The notes under the pieces are model-generated. The model was not told where the DNA came from, ran no database searches, and worked only from the letters and a program-made list of their open reading frames with translations. A program made the position numbers and the translations under genes. A DNA stretch of 64,000 nt from Methanobacterium spitsbergense (GTDB taxonomy: Archaea > Methanobacteriota > Methanobacteria > Methanobacteriales > Methanobacteriaceae): NCBI RefSeq assembly GCF_019931065.1, contig NZ_JAIOUQ010000009.1, forward strand, positions 261,517 through 325,516, written 5' to 3'. This document shows positions 1 to 8,906 of the stretch, piece by piece. Positions within the stretch are counted from its first letter, which is position 1, and each line of letters starts with the position of its first letter.

Positions 1-313
1 TTTTGTAACAAGTGACATTAAGGATTTCCATGAAACTGCAGATACAGTAATACAAAACCCTCCATTTGGGGCTCAAAAAGCTAACAGGAAAGGAGCTGAC
101 CGATTGTTCATAATAAAAGCCCTTGAAATTGCTCCTGTTGTTTATTCATTTCATATTGGGGAAACAGAGGAATTTATCACCAATTTCTTCAAAAAAGAAG
201 GAGCAACCATATCTCATGCGTTTCACTATACCTTTCCAATACCTCGGACATATGATTTCCATACAAAGGATAAGGTAAATGTGAAGGTAGTGCTACTAAG
301 AGCAGAAATATAG
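1..313 (+). CDS. Partial METTL5-like RNA/DNA N6-adenine methyltransferase (C-terminal part)
   Basis: The reading frame is open from the window edge (codons from base 2) and stops at 313, so only about the last 103 residues are present. The visible NPPFGAQ stretch is the NPPF catalytic motif of Rossmann-fold N6-adenine methyltransferases, and the following KGADR...FIIKALE segment fits the METTL5-like archaeal family, which in eukaryotes modifies small-subunit rRNA. The S-adenosylmethionine-binding glycine motif would lie upstream of the window. Substrate is inference from the family. Confidence 0.7.
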   Translation, partial: FVTSDIKDFHETADTVIQNPPFGAQKANRKGADRLFIIKALEIAPVVYSFHIGETEEFITNFFKKEGATISHAFHYTFPIPRTYDFHTKDKVNVKVVLLRAEI

Positions 314-528
314 TGGGGTAATGTTTAGAGAAGGTTATAAAATAAATTAATGAATTTCATATATTTATTTCAACTTTTCTAATCGAATTTGAATACTCAA
401 TTTTCGGTATGATTTTTACTTTTTATTAAAACTAACATTATCTAATGTAAAAATTATTTAAACCCAAAACTTATTTCTAATAATCAATATTATATTTAGT
501 AAACTAAAAGAAGATTTATTGTAAAATT

Positions 529-1200
529 ATGGGGGTTTATGGAATTTTGTATCCTAAAGAAGAAGAGTTAGAAACCAAAATAAATGATATGAGTGATGAT
601 ACCTATCTTTTAGAAAATGTTAAGAAAGAATTAGAAAAAACTAAAATGAAACTGGATCAGACTGATACTGAATTAAAAAGGTCACGTGGATTAATTAAAG
701 AAAAAGAATTAACCTTAGAGGAATTAAAACAAAAATATCACTCACATATCCATAAACTAAATTTACAGATCAATAAATTATCTTCAGATCTATACGAAAT
801 GGGGTATCTAAATCATAAAGGGAGAACCATTAAACAAAGACTTGAAACAAAATTTTATATGGTTTATCTTCTTACAAAAAAGAAAAATAGAGGCATTAAA
901 AATGCAATAATCAATATTAGAGGTTATAGAGCAATAAAAAATAAGCAATTATTAGATATTGGATACTACCTGAAAAATAATCCTGATGTCAGATCATCTG
1001 GTGATGATCCTATAATGCAATATATATATTACGGGTACAAGGAAGGTAGAAAACCAAACCCCAACTTTGATGGAGATTATTATATTAAAGAAAATGCTGA
1101 TTTAAAGAACTTAAATATAAATCCATTGGTACATTATGGTTTGTATGGAATAAAGGAAGGAAGAAAAACTATTAATAAATCTCAAACTAAACAAAAGTAG
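529..1200 (+). CDS. Coiled-coil protein with tandem YYLKNNPDV/GYKEGR-type repeats, function unknown
   Basis: 223 residues. Residues about 12-95 are charged and heptad-like (many E, K and L), predicting a long coiled coil. The C-terminal third (about 145-215) holds two copies of a short repeat: YYLKNNPDV...YIYYGYKEGRKPNP, then YYIKENADL...HYGLYGIKEGRK. This repeat type is known beside or inside glycosyltransferases and surface-polysaccharide enzymes. No catalytic domain is visible, so a scaffold or targeting role at the cell surface is only a guess. No convincing ribosome binding site precedes the ATG. It is flanked by AT-rich DNA. Confidence 0.6.
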   Translation: MGVYGILYPKEEELETKINDMSDDTYLLENVKKELEKTKMKLDQTDTELKRSRGLIKEKELTLEELKQKYHSHIHKLNLQINKLSSDLYEMGYLNHKGRTIKQRLETKFYMVYLLTKKKNRGIKNAIINIRGYRAIKNKQLLDIGYYLKNNPDVRSSGDDPIMQYIYYGYKEGRKPNPNFDGDYYIKENADLKNLNINPLVHYGLYGIKEGRKTINKSQTKQK

Positions 1201-1251
1201 AATTATATCTAGTCATTTATCTAATTTTTTATTAATGAAATAATAGGAAAA

Positions 1252-2127
1252 ATGGGGGATCAATTGAAGGAAAAGAAATTAATCTGTAATATTCCCTCAC
1301 TTGATCTACCAGAAGGATGGTCATGTATTAAAGCAGAGGGCATAGGGCCATTTGTAACAAAGGCTATACTTAAACATCCTAATGGATCTCATATAGGATG
1401 GGCTTCAAGAGATCATCGTAAACATCACAATCTTTTAGACAGCGATACCAAATCCACATGGTGGGCACCTAAAGCAATAGGATGGTGGGTTGGTGTGATC
1501 TTTGCAATAGGCGCTGTATGTTTTACATTGGGTTCATCACCAGTCTATCCCAAAATTGTTGGTAATAACCTGGATGGAATGACTTTTTTTATTGGGTCAT
1601 TATTTTTCACAACAGCAGCCCTAGCTCAGTATATTGAAACAATAAATGCACGTCAAACTCCTAAAGGTTTAAAATTAAAGGAAAAAATACGTTTATTTAC
1701 ATGGGAACCAAGAAGAATTGATTGGTTGGCTGTAGTTGTCCAGTTTATTGGAACAATATTTTTCAATATCAGTACTTTTTATGCACTGAACAGCTTAATG
1801 ACTGTCCAACAGATAAACAGTCAAGTATGGACTCCTGATGCATTTGGATCAATATGCTTTTTAGTTGCAAGTGGACTTGTTTGGATAGAAGTAGGACACT
1901 CCCTATTCTCCTGGAAAATCGGAAGTCTTTCATGGCAAATAGCAGCTTTAAACCTAATAGGGTCAATAGCATTTGGTATTTCTGCAATTTCCGCATTCAT
2001 ACTTCCACTAACAGGCAATCCTGTCAATATAACTCTTGTTAATCTTGGAACATTTACAGGTGGTCTATGTTTCTTAATAGGTGCATTACTACTACTTCCA
2101 GAACGTACCCATCCTGAAAAAATCTGA
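1252..2127 (+). CDS. Multi-spanning membrane protein with YrhK-like segments, function unknown
   Basis: 291 residues. A soluble N-terminal part (about 1-75) is followed by roughly seven hydrophobic segments. The stretch TWEPRRIDWLAVVVQFIGT and the repeated (G/N)xIGSxxF..S pattern resemble the YrhK-domain membrane proteins of unknown role. The N-terminal segment HIGWASRDHRKHH is histidine-rich and could bind metal. It ends in a run of A bases facing the convergent gadB gene. Substrate and pathway are not evident from the sequence. Confidence 0.65.
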   Translation: MGDQLKEKKLICNIPSLDLPEGWSCIKAEGIGPFVTKAILKHPNGSHIGWASRDHRKHHNLLDSDTKSTWWAPKAIGWWVGVIFAIGAVCFTLGSSPVYPKIVGNNLDGMTFFIGSLFFTTAALAQYIETINARQTPKGLKLKEKIRLFTWEPRRIDWLAVVVQFIGTIFFNISTFYALNSLMTVQQINSQVWTPDAFGSICFLVASGLVWIEVGHSLFSWKIGSLSWQIAALNLIGSIAFGISAISAFILPLTGNPVNITLVNLGTFTGGLCFLIGALLLLPERTHPEKI

Positions 2128-2194
2128 TTCAAAAAGAATAAAAAAAAAATTTATTAAATTTATTTTCGCTAAAAAAAATAACTGAATTATTTTT

Positions 2195-3598
2195 CTAATA
2201 AAGCAGTGTTGGATTTTCTTTTTTATCAATTATCTCTTTTCTTTCTTCACTGGACTGATTGAGCTTTTCAATTGATTCCATTATATCGTCAAAGAACATT
2301 TCAACCATATCTTTACTAAAACTTTCTTTTACAACCATTCTTAAAACAGCAATGTCATTGGCATTTGGTGGAAGTGTGTAAGCAGGTACAATCCATCCCT
2401 TCTGTCTAAGCTTTTCAGAAAGATGAAATGCATTAAATTCACAGTTTTGAAGCTCTACAGCTACCAGTGGAAATATTACTCTCTTATTTATTATCTTGAA
2501 ATTACCAGTAGCCTCAAGTTTTGAAGCAAGATAACGTGCATTTTCTTGCATATTCTTCATAATATCTGTATAACCTTCTATTCCCAGCCTTATGAAGTTA
2601 TAGTACTGTGCAATAATTGTACTACTGCCTTTTGAAAAATTTAGGGAGTAGTTGGGCATGAGCCCTCCAAGATAATTTATATTAAAAATAAGCTCTTCTG
2701 GCAGGTCACTTTTATCTTTAAATATTAACCAACCAATACCAGGATATACTAACCCATATTTATGGCCTGATACATTTATGGATCTTACTTGTTCCAACCT
2801 GAAATCCCATTGTAGATCCGGAATAAGGAATGGTAGAATAAATCCTCCACTTGCACCATCAACATGTATGGGTATGTCCCATCCTTTGGTTTTCTTAATT
2901 TCTAATAATGCAGTGTTAATTTCTTCTATTGGATCCATCTGCCCCGTGAATGTTGTTCCAACCACCGCACCAACTGCAATAGTGTTTTCGTCAATTTCTG
3001 CTACTACATCCTCTGCTGTTATGGTGTATATATCTTCCCGTAGAGGTATGAGTTTAAGTTCTACATCGAAGTATCGTGCAAATTTTTCCCATACAGTATG
3101 AACATCTGCACCCATTACTATGTTGGGTTTATCAACTGATTTGCCTTCGGCTTCTCTTCTTTTTTTCCAAGTCCATTTATGGGCGAGAAGTCCCAGCATT
3201 ATAGATTCTGAAGAACCTATTGTTGCACTTCCAACTGATTTACAATCATTTGGGGCGTTGAACAGTCTTGCAAGCATGTTTACAACCCTGTCTTGTATTA
3301 CTTCTGTTTGGGGGTATTCATCGTTGTCAACATAGTTTTTTCCGATGCTTTCCATTATCAAGAGATCTGCTTCAGGTTCCATCCAAGTGGTAACAAAACT
3401 TGCTAAGTTCAGAGAAGGATTACCATCAAGATTCAATTCATCGTGTATAATTTGGTAGGCTGCCCTTGCAGGCATACCAGTTTTTGGCATTTCATATTTG
3501 GGTACGCTTTTTGCGAAATAACGGCTACCATAGGTTGTTGTGAATTCCCTTTCTGACTCATCCATTTCATCCAAATTTTTTTTATCTGATAAAAACAT
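2195..3598 (-). CDS. gadB: Glutamate decarboxylase, PLP-dependent (GadB type)
   Basis: Decarboxylates glutamate to 4-aminobutyrate with consumption of a proton. The 467-residue length equals that of bacterial GadB and exceeds that of the MfnA-type decarboxylases usual in methanogens. HVDGASGGF (about residues 245-253) contains the cofactor-binding Asp, and SGHKYG holds the PLP Lys at about residue 280. The ATG at 3598 sits 5-6 bases after GGGGGAT; a TTG two codons upstream abuts that site and is less likely. It reads leftward in a block with a K+ channel and an HdeD-like membrane protein, which suggests acid or turgor stress. No gadC-type antiporter is seen. It may be a transfer from bacteria (inference). 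Confidence 0.9.
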   Translation of the reverse strand: MFLSDKKNLDEMDESEREFTTTYGSRYFAKSVPKYEMPKTGMPARAAYQIIHDELNLDGNPSLNLASFVTTWMEPEADLLIMESIGKNYVDNDEYPQTEVIQDRVVNMLARLFNAPNDCKSVGSATIGSSESIMLGLLAHKWTWKKRREAEGKSVDKPNIVMGADVHTVWEKFARYFDVELKLIPLREDIYTITAEDVVAEIDENTIAVGAVVGTTFTGQMDPIEEINTALLEIKKTKGWDIPIHVDGASGGFILPFLIPDLQWDFRLEQVRSINVSGHKYGLVYPGIGWLIFKDKSDLPEELIFNINYLGGLMPNYSLNFSKGSSTIIAQYYNFIRLGIEGYTDIMKNMQENARYLASKLEATGNFKIINKRVIFPLVAVELQNCEFNAFHLSEKLRQKGWIVPAYTLPPNANDIAVLRMVVKESFSKDMVEMFFDDIMESIEKLNQSSEERKEIIDKKENPTLLY

Positions 3599-3678
3599 TC
3601 CCAATCCCCCTAAATATTTGCATTATTCTTTTAAATCATGTTTTACCTTAAGTAAATTTATTTACAAACAAATATTAT

Positions 3679-4524
3679 TTACTTTTTATTTTTTATAATT
3701 TCCTTTAAACTCTCGATTTCCGATTTCATATCTTCTATGTTCATATTGATATCATTTATTTTATCAAGTTCATCTAAACGGGTGTTAATATGGTTAAGTT
3801 TTTCATTTACAGTTTTCACATTGGAACTGGTTTTTTCTGCAAGTATCTCTGTTCCCTTTCTGAACTTCTCTATCAAAGAAAAGGTTGCAACAGAAGTTAC
3901 AATACTTGTAAGTATAAGAGCGCTAAACATGGACATTACACCCATAAGCCTACCTATACCTGTTACGGGAATTATATCCCCATAACCAACAGTGGTAATT
4001 GTTTGAAGAACAAACCAGATGGAATCATCGTAAGTTGCAACTTCTGGATTTATACCATGTTCTGCTGTGTAAAATACATAGGAACAGAAAAAGAAAATCA
4101 CAAGGAAGAAGGCCAGTGCATAATCAAGACGTGTTTTTTCCTGATATTTTATGGCTTCTGAACCAATTTTCTGTATGAATAAATACATTGCAACCAGTTT
4201 TATCACTATAAATATCTTGATAAAAATATGGGGATATGTCATTCCAAATTCTGATGCAATAAAATAGATTGGAATAAATGCAATGATATCTGTCCAGTTA
4301 TTTTTAAGAAAATCGACTTTAGAAGTTTTATTTACTTTAATTTTCCAAATAAACACCAACAGAATGATAAGAGATACCAATAAATCGATTAAACCCATAT
4401 TATGGAGGGTTGATGCCCTTAAATTCATTGATATTACAATTAAAAAGAGTAGTATCCCATCAATTATCATCAATACAATGAGTATGTTCTGCCATAATAT
4501 ACTCGGCCTGTTTCTTGCATTCAT
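3679..4524 (-). CDS. Voltage-gated-type potassium channel subunit
   Basis: 281 residues with about six transmembrane segments, a re-entrant pore loop carrying the K+ selectivity filter TTVGYGD (residues about 177-183), and a final transmembrane helix (about 192-216). A cytoplasmic tail from about 225 is rich in heptad-like hydrophobics (VNEKLNHINTRLDELDKIND), consistent with a tetramerising coiled coil. No cyclic-nucleotide-binding or RCK domain is present. It probably mediates K+ flux across the cell membrane. It lies 74 bases upstream of gadB on the same strand and may be cotranscribed with it. Confidence 0.85.
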   Translation of the reverse strand: MNARNRPSILWQNILIVLMIIDGILLFLIVISMNLRASTLHNMGLIDLLVSLIILLVFIWKIKVNKTSKVDFLKNNWTDIIAFIPIYFIASEFGMTYPHIFIKIFIVIKLVAMYLFIQKIGSEAIKYQEKTRLDYALAFFLVIFFFCSYVFYTAEHGINPEVATYDDSIWFVLQTITTVGYGDIIPVTGIGRLMGVMSMFSALILTSIVTSVATFSLIEKFRKGTEILAEKTSSNVKTVNEKLNHINTRLDELDKINDINMNIEDMKSEIESLKEIIKNKK

Positions 4525-4633
4525 AATATTATCTAGAACAGTTGAAGCATAAATTTGTTTTTAAATGAGTTCTAAAAAAAATAAGATTAAAAAAAAAAAA
4601 TGTAAGAAATTTTTGGTTGTATTCAAATACTGA

Positions 4634-5146
4634 TTATTTATCTGTTTTAGGGGCATTGATCATTTCTGGTGCGATTATTTCTATTATTCCTGCTATAATT
4701 AGGAATGCACCTATCATAGCGGCTAATACTAATGGATTGGCGGCATATGTACCTATTATAACAAAAAGGATACCAATTATAATGCCTAAAGCTCCTGTTG
4801 CTTTTCCTTTAAGTCCTTCTCCAGAGATTAGTGATGTTATTCCAGCTAATGCTATGAAAAATCCAACAACATATAATGCTATAAATGTAAAGAATTCAAA
4901 TGCTTTAATATCTCCAATAAATACTATACCCATCATTATAGTAAATACAGCAACAATTAATCCGGCTGCACCAGCTGCTAAACTATCATTTTTCAAACTT
5001 TTTATTAAAATCCAGATACCAATAAATATAATTCCAATACCTGCAATAGCATTAACAGTAAAAATGCTGATTAATGGGAACACAATAACTATTATACCCA
5101 GCAATATTCCTAGTATACCTAGCAATAAATTTTTTTCATTGACCAT
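4634..5146 (-). CDS. HdeD/DUF308-family membrane protein
   Basis: 170 residues, almost entirely hydrophobic, with six predicted transmembrane helices arranged as repeated pairs (LLGILGILLGIIVIV; GIIFIGIWILIKSL; GLIVAVFTIMMGI). This is the pattern of the DUF308/HdeD family, whose E. coli member is an acid-resistance membrane protein. GGAGGAAGAATAA precedes the ATG. It is the first gene of the leftward group that continues into the K+ channel and gadB. Mechanism unknown. Confidence 0.75.
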   Translation of the reverse strand: MVNEKNLLLGILGILLGIIVIVFPLISIFTVNAIAGIGIIFIGIWILIKSLKNDSLAAGAAGLIVAVFTIMMGIVFIGDIKAFEFFTFIALYVVGFFIALAGITSLISGEGLKGKATGALGIIIGILFVIIGTYAANPLVLAAMIGAFLIIAGIIEIIAPEMINAPKTDK

Positions 5147-5370
5147 TTATTCTTCCTCCATTAATTTAATATTTAATAATCACATTTCTAATACTCATAA
5201 TGTAAGTTTTTTTCCAAATTAAAATATAATAATATGATTTTTCACTGGTATTGATGCAATATTATTTTTTAGGTGAAGAAAATCCTTAAGAAAATCCTTA
5301 ATTAAAAGAAAATTATTATTCCCATGGAATCATATATTATATAGTATAAAAATTATGGAGATGATTGGAT

Positions 5371-5736
5371 ATGGCAGATGAAAATCCTTTAGGGGAATTA
5401 ATTATACCTGTTGAAGGTTTGTTAAAGGAAGAGTTACAACAAGAAATAGAAGAAAGAATAGCATTTACCGTTGAAAATCTTTACCACCTTGATAATGAGC
5501 TTGATGTATTTGTTCAACTGGTTAGAGATAATGTGGAGACAAATAAAGAATCTCCTGATAATTTAATAACACTGTATAACTACTTGGATGAGATGTGGAG
5601 TGTGCTCATCACCAACGATCTTCGGGATGTTTTACTTGACACTTTATCTATAGTTCAGGAACGTAAACATGAACTTGAAGAAATACTCGAAGAACTCGAG
5701 GAAACCCTTGAAAACCAGGAAGTTTCTGAGGATTAA
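5371..5736 (+). CDS. Acidic, helical small protein, function unknown
   Basis: 121 residues from the ATG at 5371, which has GGAG ten bases upstream; a TTG at 5365 is in frame but poorly spaced. The protein is strongly acidic and almost wholly helical, and it ends in a Glu-rich coiled-coil-like tail (ELEEILEELEETLENQE). No cysteines, transmembrane segments or known motifs are visible. The upstream region contains AT-rich TATA-like sequence (about 5325-5345), consistent with its own promoter. I do not recognise the family. Confidence 0.65.
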   Translation: MADENPLGELIIPVEGLLKEELQQEIEERIAFTVENLYHLDNELDVFVQLVRDNVETNKESPDNLITLYNYLDEMWSVLITNDLRDVLLDTLSIVQERKHELEEILEELEETLENQEVSED

Positions 5737-5860
5737 TTATTTAAAAGATAAAATAAACTGGAACAAGGTTATCGGCTTTAACAAATCCAAATTGAAATAA
5801 AAATATCTCATATTTTTTTTTAAATATAATTCAATGTCTATGAAATACGGGAGTGAGTAA

Positions 5861-6460
5861 ATGGAGTTTAAAGAGTTATTAATGTCTAGATATGCTACTA
5901 AGAAATTTGATGGTAAAATAATTGATGAAAATAAATTAGAGCAGTTATTTGAGATGATACGTTTTGCACCATCTGCACTGAACATACAACCATGGAAGAT
6001 CAAAGTTGTTACTGATGTGGAAACTAAGAAAAAATTATCTGCAGCTTCAATGGAACAGGCTCAGATCATCACATGTTCCCACTTACTTGTATTTTGTGCC
6101 AATACAGATCTGGATGGAAATGCTCAAAAGACCCTCAATTTAATGAAGAAGGCCGGTGTTCCCGAAGAAAATTTAGAACAATTCCAAATGATTATGAATA
6201 TATTTCTAAGTAACTTTGACAGTGAAACTGGAGTTAATGAAGCTCAGTGTAATGTGTTTATAGCGGCCATTACAGCTATTTATGCAGCCAAATCTCTCGG
6301 TATTGATTCATGTCCAATGCAGGGATTTAATAATGAAGAATATTCAAAAATTCTAGAAATTCCATCTAGTCTGGTGCCAACCATATTGGTTCCTATTGGA
6401 TATCCTGCAGATAAACAAATGCCCAAATTAAGATTCACTAAAGAAGAAATATTCTTCTAA
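5861..6460 (+). CDS. Nitroreductase-family FMN-dependent oxidoreductase
   Basis: 199 residues, typical of the family. The N-terminal SRYATKKFDGK and RFAPSALNIQPWK segments are the FMN-phosphate and active-site signatures of nitroreductases, and the C-terminal PIGYPADK...RFTKEEIFF matches the family tail. It catalyses NAD(P)H-dependent two-electron reduction of nitro or quinone compounds; the physiological substrate cannot be read from the sequence. GGGAGTGAG precedes the ATG. It stands alone between an unknown gene and the ribosomal super-operon. Confidence 0.9.
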   Translation: MEFKELLMSRYATKKFDGKIIDENKLEQLFEMIRFAPSALNIQPWKIKVVTDVETKKKLSAASMEQAQIITCSHLLVFCANTDLDGNAQKTLNLMKKAGVPEENLEQFQMIMNIFLSNFDSETGVNEAQCNVFIAAITAIYAAKSLGIDSCPMQGFNNEEYSKILEIPSSLVPTILVPIGYPADKQMPKLRFTKEEIFF

Positions 6461-6550
6461 TACTATTTTTTTTATTTTTAATAGAATAACTGATAATTTG
6501 ATGTACAAAAAAGGTATAAAATTAGTTTTTTAGTATTCCCTTTTTTGGGA

Positions 6551-6587
6551 TCATAATATCATGATATAATCATAATATCATGATATA
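6551..6587. repeat. Tandem 18-bp repeat carrying ATATCATGATAT palindromes
   Basis: Two identical 18-base copies (TCATAATATCATGATATA at 6551-6568 and 6570-6587) are separated by one A, giving a 19-bp period. Each contains the perfect 12-bp palindrome ATATCATGATAT (6556-6567 and 6575-6586). The spacing of just under two helical turns suits two dimers of a DNA-binding protein on one face. It lies 95 bases after the nitroreductase and about 290 bases before the super-operon. Operator function is inference. Confidence 0.55.
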
Positions 6588-6847
6588 TAATTTAGACCTA
6601 AATTCATTATTAATATTAAATATCAACCATCAGACTTTTGATTTTAACAAATTATCTTTATAATATTGTATTGCATTAAAATCTAAAAAAATTGAGTATA
6701 TATGCTAAGACTTACATACTATAACTAATCTCTTTTCAAACAAGTTTTTAAGAGGGATTTTAAGCTTCTTTCGTTACTCAAATAGAAAAATTCTTGGTAA
6801 ATATTGTTAGAGGGGTTTTAATCAATTGTAAAATGTCCTCCATATAG

Positions 6848-6854
6848 TATATAA
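6848..6854 (+). promoter_or_regulatory. TATA box of the ribosomal super-operon, predicted near-leaderless start
   Basis: TATATAA at 6848-6854 is centred 27 bases before the ATG at 6878. The usual archaeal TATA-to-start distance of about 25 bases puts transcription initiation at or within a few bases of the ATG. No ribosome binding site precedes this ATG, unlike nearly every other gene in the operon, which agrees with a leaderless first message. Confidence 0.55.
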
Positions 6855-6877
6855 GCCAGGAAAACAAACATTAAAAG

Positions 6878-7702
6878 ATGGAAAGAAAGCGTTTATCAAT
6901 TTTCGTTCCAGCATCAATATTATCTGAAACGAAAGATTTAAGAATAAAAACATATAAAATTGGACTGATTGGAAGATCTGCAGCCATATTCAAGGCTGAC
7001 AGAATCGTTATTTACAGCGATAATTCAGACAAAGAAGAGGTAAAGTTTATTAGTGATGTACTCACTTATATGAATACGCCTCAATACCTTAGAAAAAGGG
7101 TATTTCCTATAACAAGGGAGCTCCGAAATGTCGGCATTCTTCCGCCACTTAGAACTCCCCATCACCCAACTGGAGAACTCAGTGAAGGTGACTACAGACA
7201 GGGATTGACATTAAAACGGACTAAGAAAGGTACCGTAGTGGATATCGGTGCTGATAGGAATGCGCTTTGTAAAGAAAAACTAAGCGTAAATAAGGTTATG
7301 AGCTTTAAGGTAGTAAAGTTCGGGAAGGAAATAGTAATAGATCCTGATGTACCTGATTTCTATTGGGGATATAAAGTATTGTCCACCAATAAGAACCTGT
7401 ACGAAAGCATACGTACATTGAAACCAGGACCAGATTTGGTCATTGGAACTTCAAGGTATGCTACGCCCATCACTTCTGTTTTAGAGGAAGTAAAAGATAG
7501 ATTAAAGGGTTCCAAACACACAGCAATTTTGTTTGGTGGTCCTTATTCTGGCCTAGATGAACTTATTTCTAGTCAGAATGAAAAAGAAATTATAGATCTC
7601 GAAGTTAACACAGTCCCTTCACAGGGAACTAAAACTGTACGTACTGAAGAAGCAGTTTTAGCGACTTTATCTGTATTTAACTTGCTTTTAAACACTGAGT
7701 AA
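6878..7702 (+). CDS. SPOUT-fold RNA methyltransferase (MTH1 / C9orf114-like)
   Basis: 274 residues. It resembles the first gene of the Methanothermobacter ribosomal cluster (MTH1 product), a trefoil-knot SPOUT methylase with an inserted OB-like domain (about 90-165, RTPHHPTGEL...). The C-terminal half carries the knot motifs, including FGGPYSGLDELI (about 219-230) that lines the S-adenosylmethionine pocket. A role in rRNA modification is likely from its position ahead of uL3 but is unproven. It appears leaderless. The DNA encoding its last residues is repeated in degenerate form in the following spacer. Confidence 0.8.
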   Translation: MERKRLSIFVPASILSETKDLRIKTYKIGLIGRSAAIFKADRIVIYSDNSDKEEVKFISDVLTYMNTPQYLRKRVFPITRELRNVGILPPLRTPHHPTGELSEGDYRQGLTLKRTKKGTVVDIGADRNALCKEKLSVNKVMSFKVVKFGKEIVIDPDVPDFYWGYKVLSTNKNLYESIRTLKPGPDLVIGTSRYATPITSVLEEVKDRLKGSKHTAILFGGPYSGLDELISSQNEKEIIDLEVNTVPSQGTKTVRTEEAVLATLSVFNLLLNTE

Positions 7703-7815
7703 CAAACAAATATATTTGTGTTTAATTTGCTCTAGATGTAGCTAATCAACTTTATCTGCGTTTGACGTTTCAGACGTAGTTATCAACTTTATCTGTGTTT
7801 AACTTGCTCTTAAAC
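7664..7815 (+). repeat. Degenerate tandem copies of the 3' end of the SPOUT gene in the spacer before uL3
   Basis: The 30 bases at 7664-7693, inside the gene end, recur at 7786-7815 with only two mismatches. A partial third copy starts at 7749 (ACTTTATCTGCGTTTGAC), and a more decayed copy lies around 7714-7745. Units are about 37-40 bp apart and share GTTTAA/GACxTxGC and an AGAxGTAG tail. The spacer thus appears to have grown by slippage or duplication from the coding end. Confidence 0.65.
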
Positions 7816-7874
7816 CAGATTTACAAAAATTAACTCTGATATTTGGAAAATTAGTTTATTAAGGAGGTAAAATT

Positions 7875-8885
7875 ATGAGTAGACATCACCAACCAAGAAG
7901 TGGATCAGTGGCATTCAGTCCTAGAAAGCGAGCTGCCAAAGAAACACCAAAAATAAGATCATGGCCTGAAACCGAAGAAGCTTGTCTCTTAGGATTTCCA
8001 GGATACAAAGTGGGAATGACCCATTTAACCATGCTCGACAACGTTAAAAACTCACCAACCGAAGGAATGGAAGTATCTTCCCCTGTAACTATAGTGGAAA
8101 CACCACCTGTAGTTGTAATGGGTATACGTGCCTATAAAAAAGACACGCGTGGGTTAAAAACAATGACTGACATCATGGCAACTGGTCTTCATGAGGATCT
8201 TGCAAGGAAAATAACCTTGCCTAAGAAAGACGATGCCGATGCAAAATTGGATGAATTGAAGGAAAAACTTGATGAAGTAGAGGATATACGGGTGCTTATA
8301 CACACCAAACCAAGACTCACAAGTGTTCCAAAGAAGAAACCAGAAATAATTGAATGTGGAATAGGCGGTAAATCCGTTGAAGATAAACTTGAATTTGCAC
8401 AAAGCGTACTAGGAAAGGAAATCAACCCTGGAGACTCATTTTCAGACGGTGAACATGTAGATACCATAGCCGTTACCAAGGGTAAAGGATTCCAAGGGCC
8501 TGTTAAAAGGTTCGGTATCAGAATCCAGTACGGAAAAGCAGCAAGAAGCAGTAAAGGACGTCACGTGGGTTCAATTGGGCCATGGACACCTGCAAGAACC
8601 ATGTGGACAGTTGCAATGGCTGGTCAGATGGGATACCATAAAAGGACTGAATACAACAAGAAAATCCTAAAAATTGCTGAATCCTCCCAGGTGGATGAGG
8701 TAAACCCAAAAGGTGGGTTTGTTAAATATGGACTAGTTAAAAATGGCTACGTTGTATTAAAAGGCTCAATACCAGGACCATCAAAAAGACTTGTAATGCT
8801 TAGAAAAGCTGTAAGGCCAATAGGCAAACATAACGATGCACCAAATATTACATACATAAGCACAGCTTCAAAACAGGGAGTTTAA
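7875..8885 (+). CDS. rpl3: 50S ribosomal protein uL3
   Basis: 336 residues, the normal archaeal length. It binds the 3' region of 23S rRNA next to the peptidyl-transferase centre. The conserved core includes GKGFQGPVKRFG and GRHVGSIGPW...VAMAGQMGYH, the loop reaching the active site. An exact AAGGAGGT precedes the ATG. It opens the classical S10-type segment, followed by uL4, uL23 and uL2. The archaeal order lacks uS10 here. Confidence 0.98.
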   Translation: MSRHHQPRSGSVAFSPRKRAAKETPKIRSWPETEEACLLGFPGYKVGMTHLTMLDNVKNSPTEGMEVSSPVTIVETPPVVVMGIRAYKKDTRGLKTMTDIMATGLHEDLARKITLPKKDDADAKLDELKEKLDEVEDIRVLIHTKPRLTSVPKKKPEIIECGIGGKSVEDKLEFAQSVLGKEINPGDSFSDGEHVDTIAVTKGKGFQGPVKRFGIRIQYGKAARSSKGRHVGSIGPWTPARTMWTVAMAGQMGYHKRTEYNKKILKIAESSQVDEVNPKGGFVKYGLVKNGYVVLKGSIPGPSKRLVMLRKAVRPIGKHNDAPNITYISTASKQGV

Positions 8886-8906
8886 ACTTAATAAAGAGTG
8901 ATTTAA

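Larger units (their letters stand above)
6461..6877. other. 417-base intergenic region upstream of the ribosomal super-operon
   Basis: No coding region is supported. It contains a 19-bp tandem repeat with palindromic cores (6551-6587) and, at its right end, a TATA box close to the start of the SPOUT methylase gene. The rest is AT-rich sequence without recognised structure. Confidence 0.6.

Noticed and set aside
3737..5222. Rightward open frames across the gadB, K+ channel and HdeD genes
   Set aside because: Low-complexity antisense shadows without ribosome binding sites or family motifs; the leftward genes explain the region.
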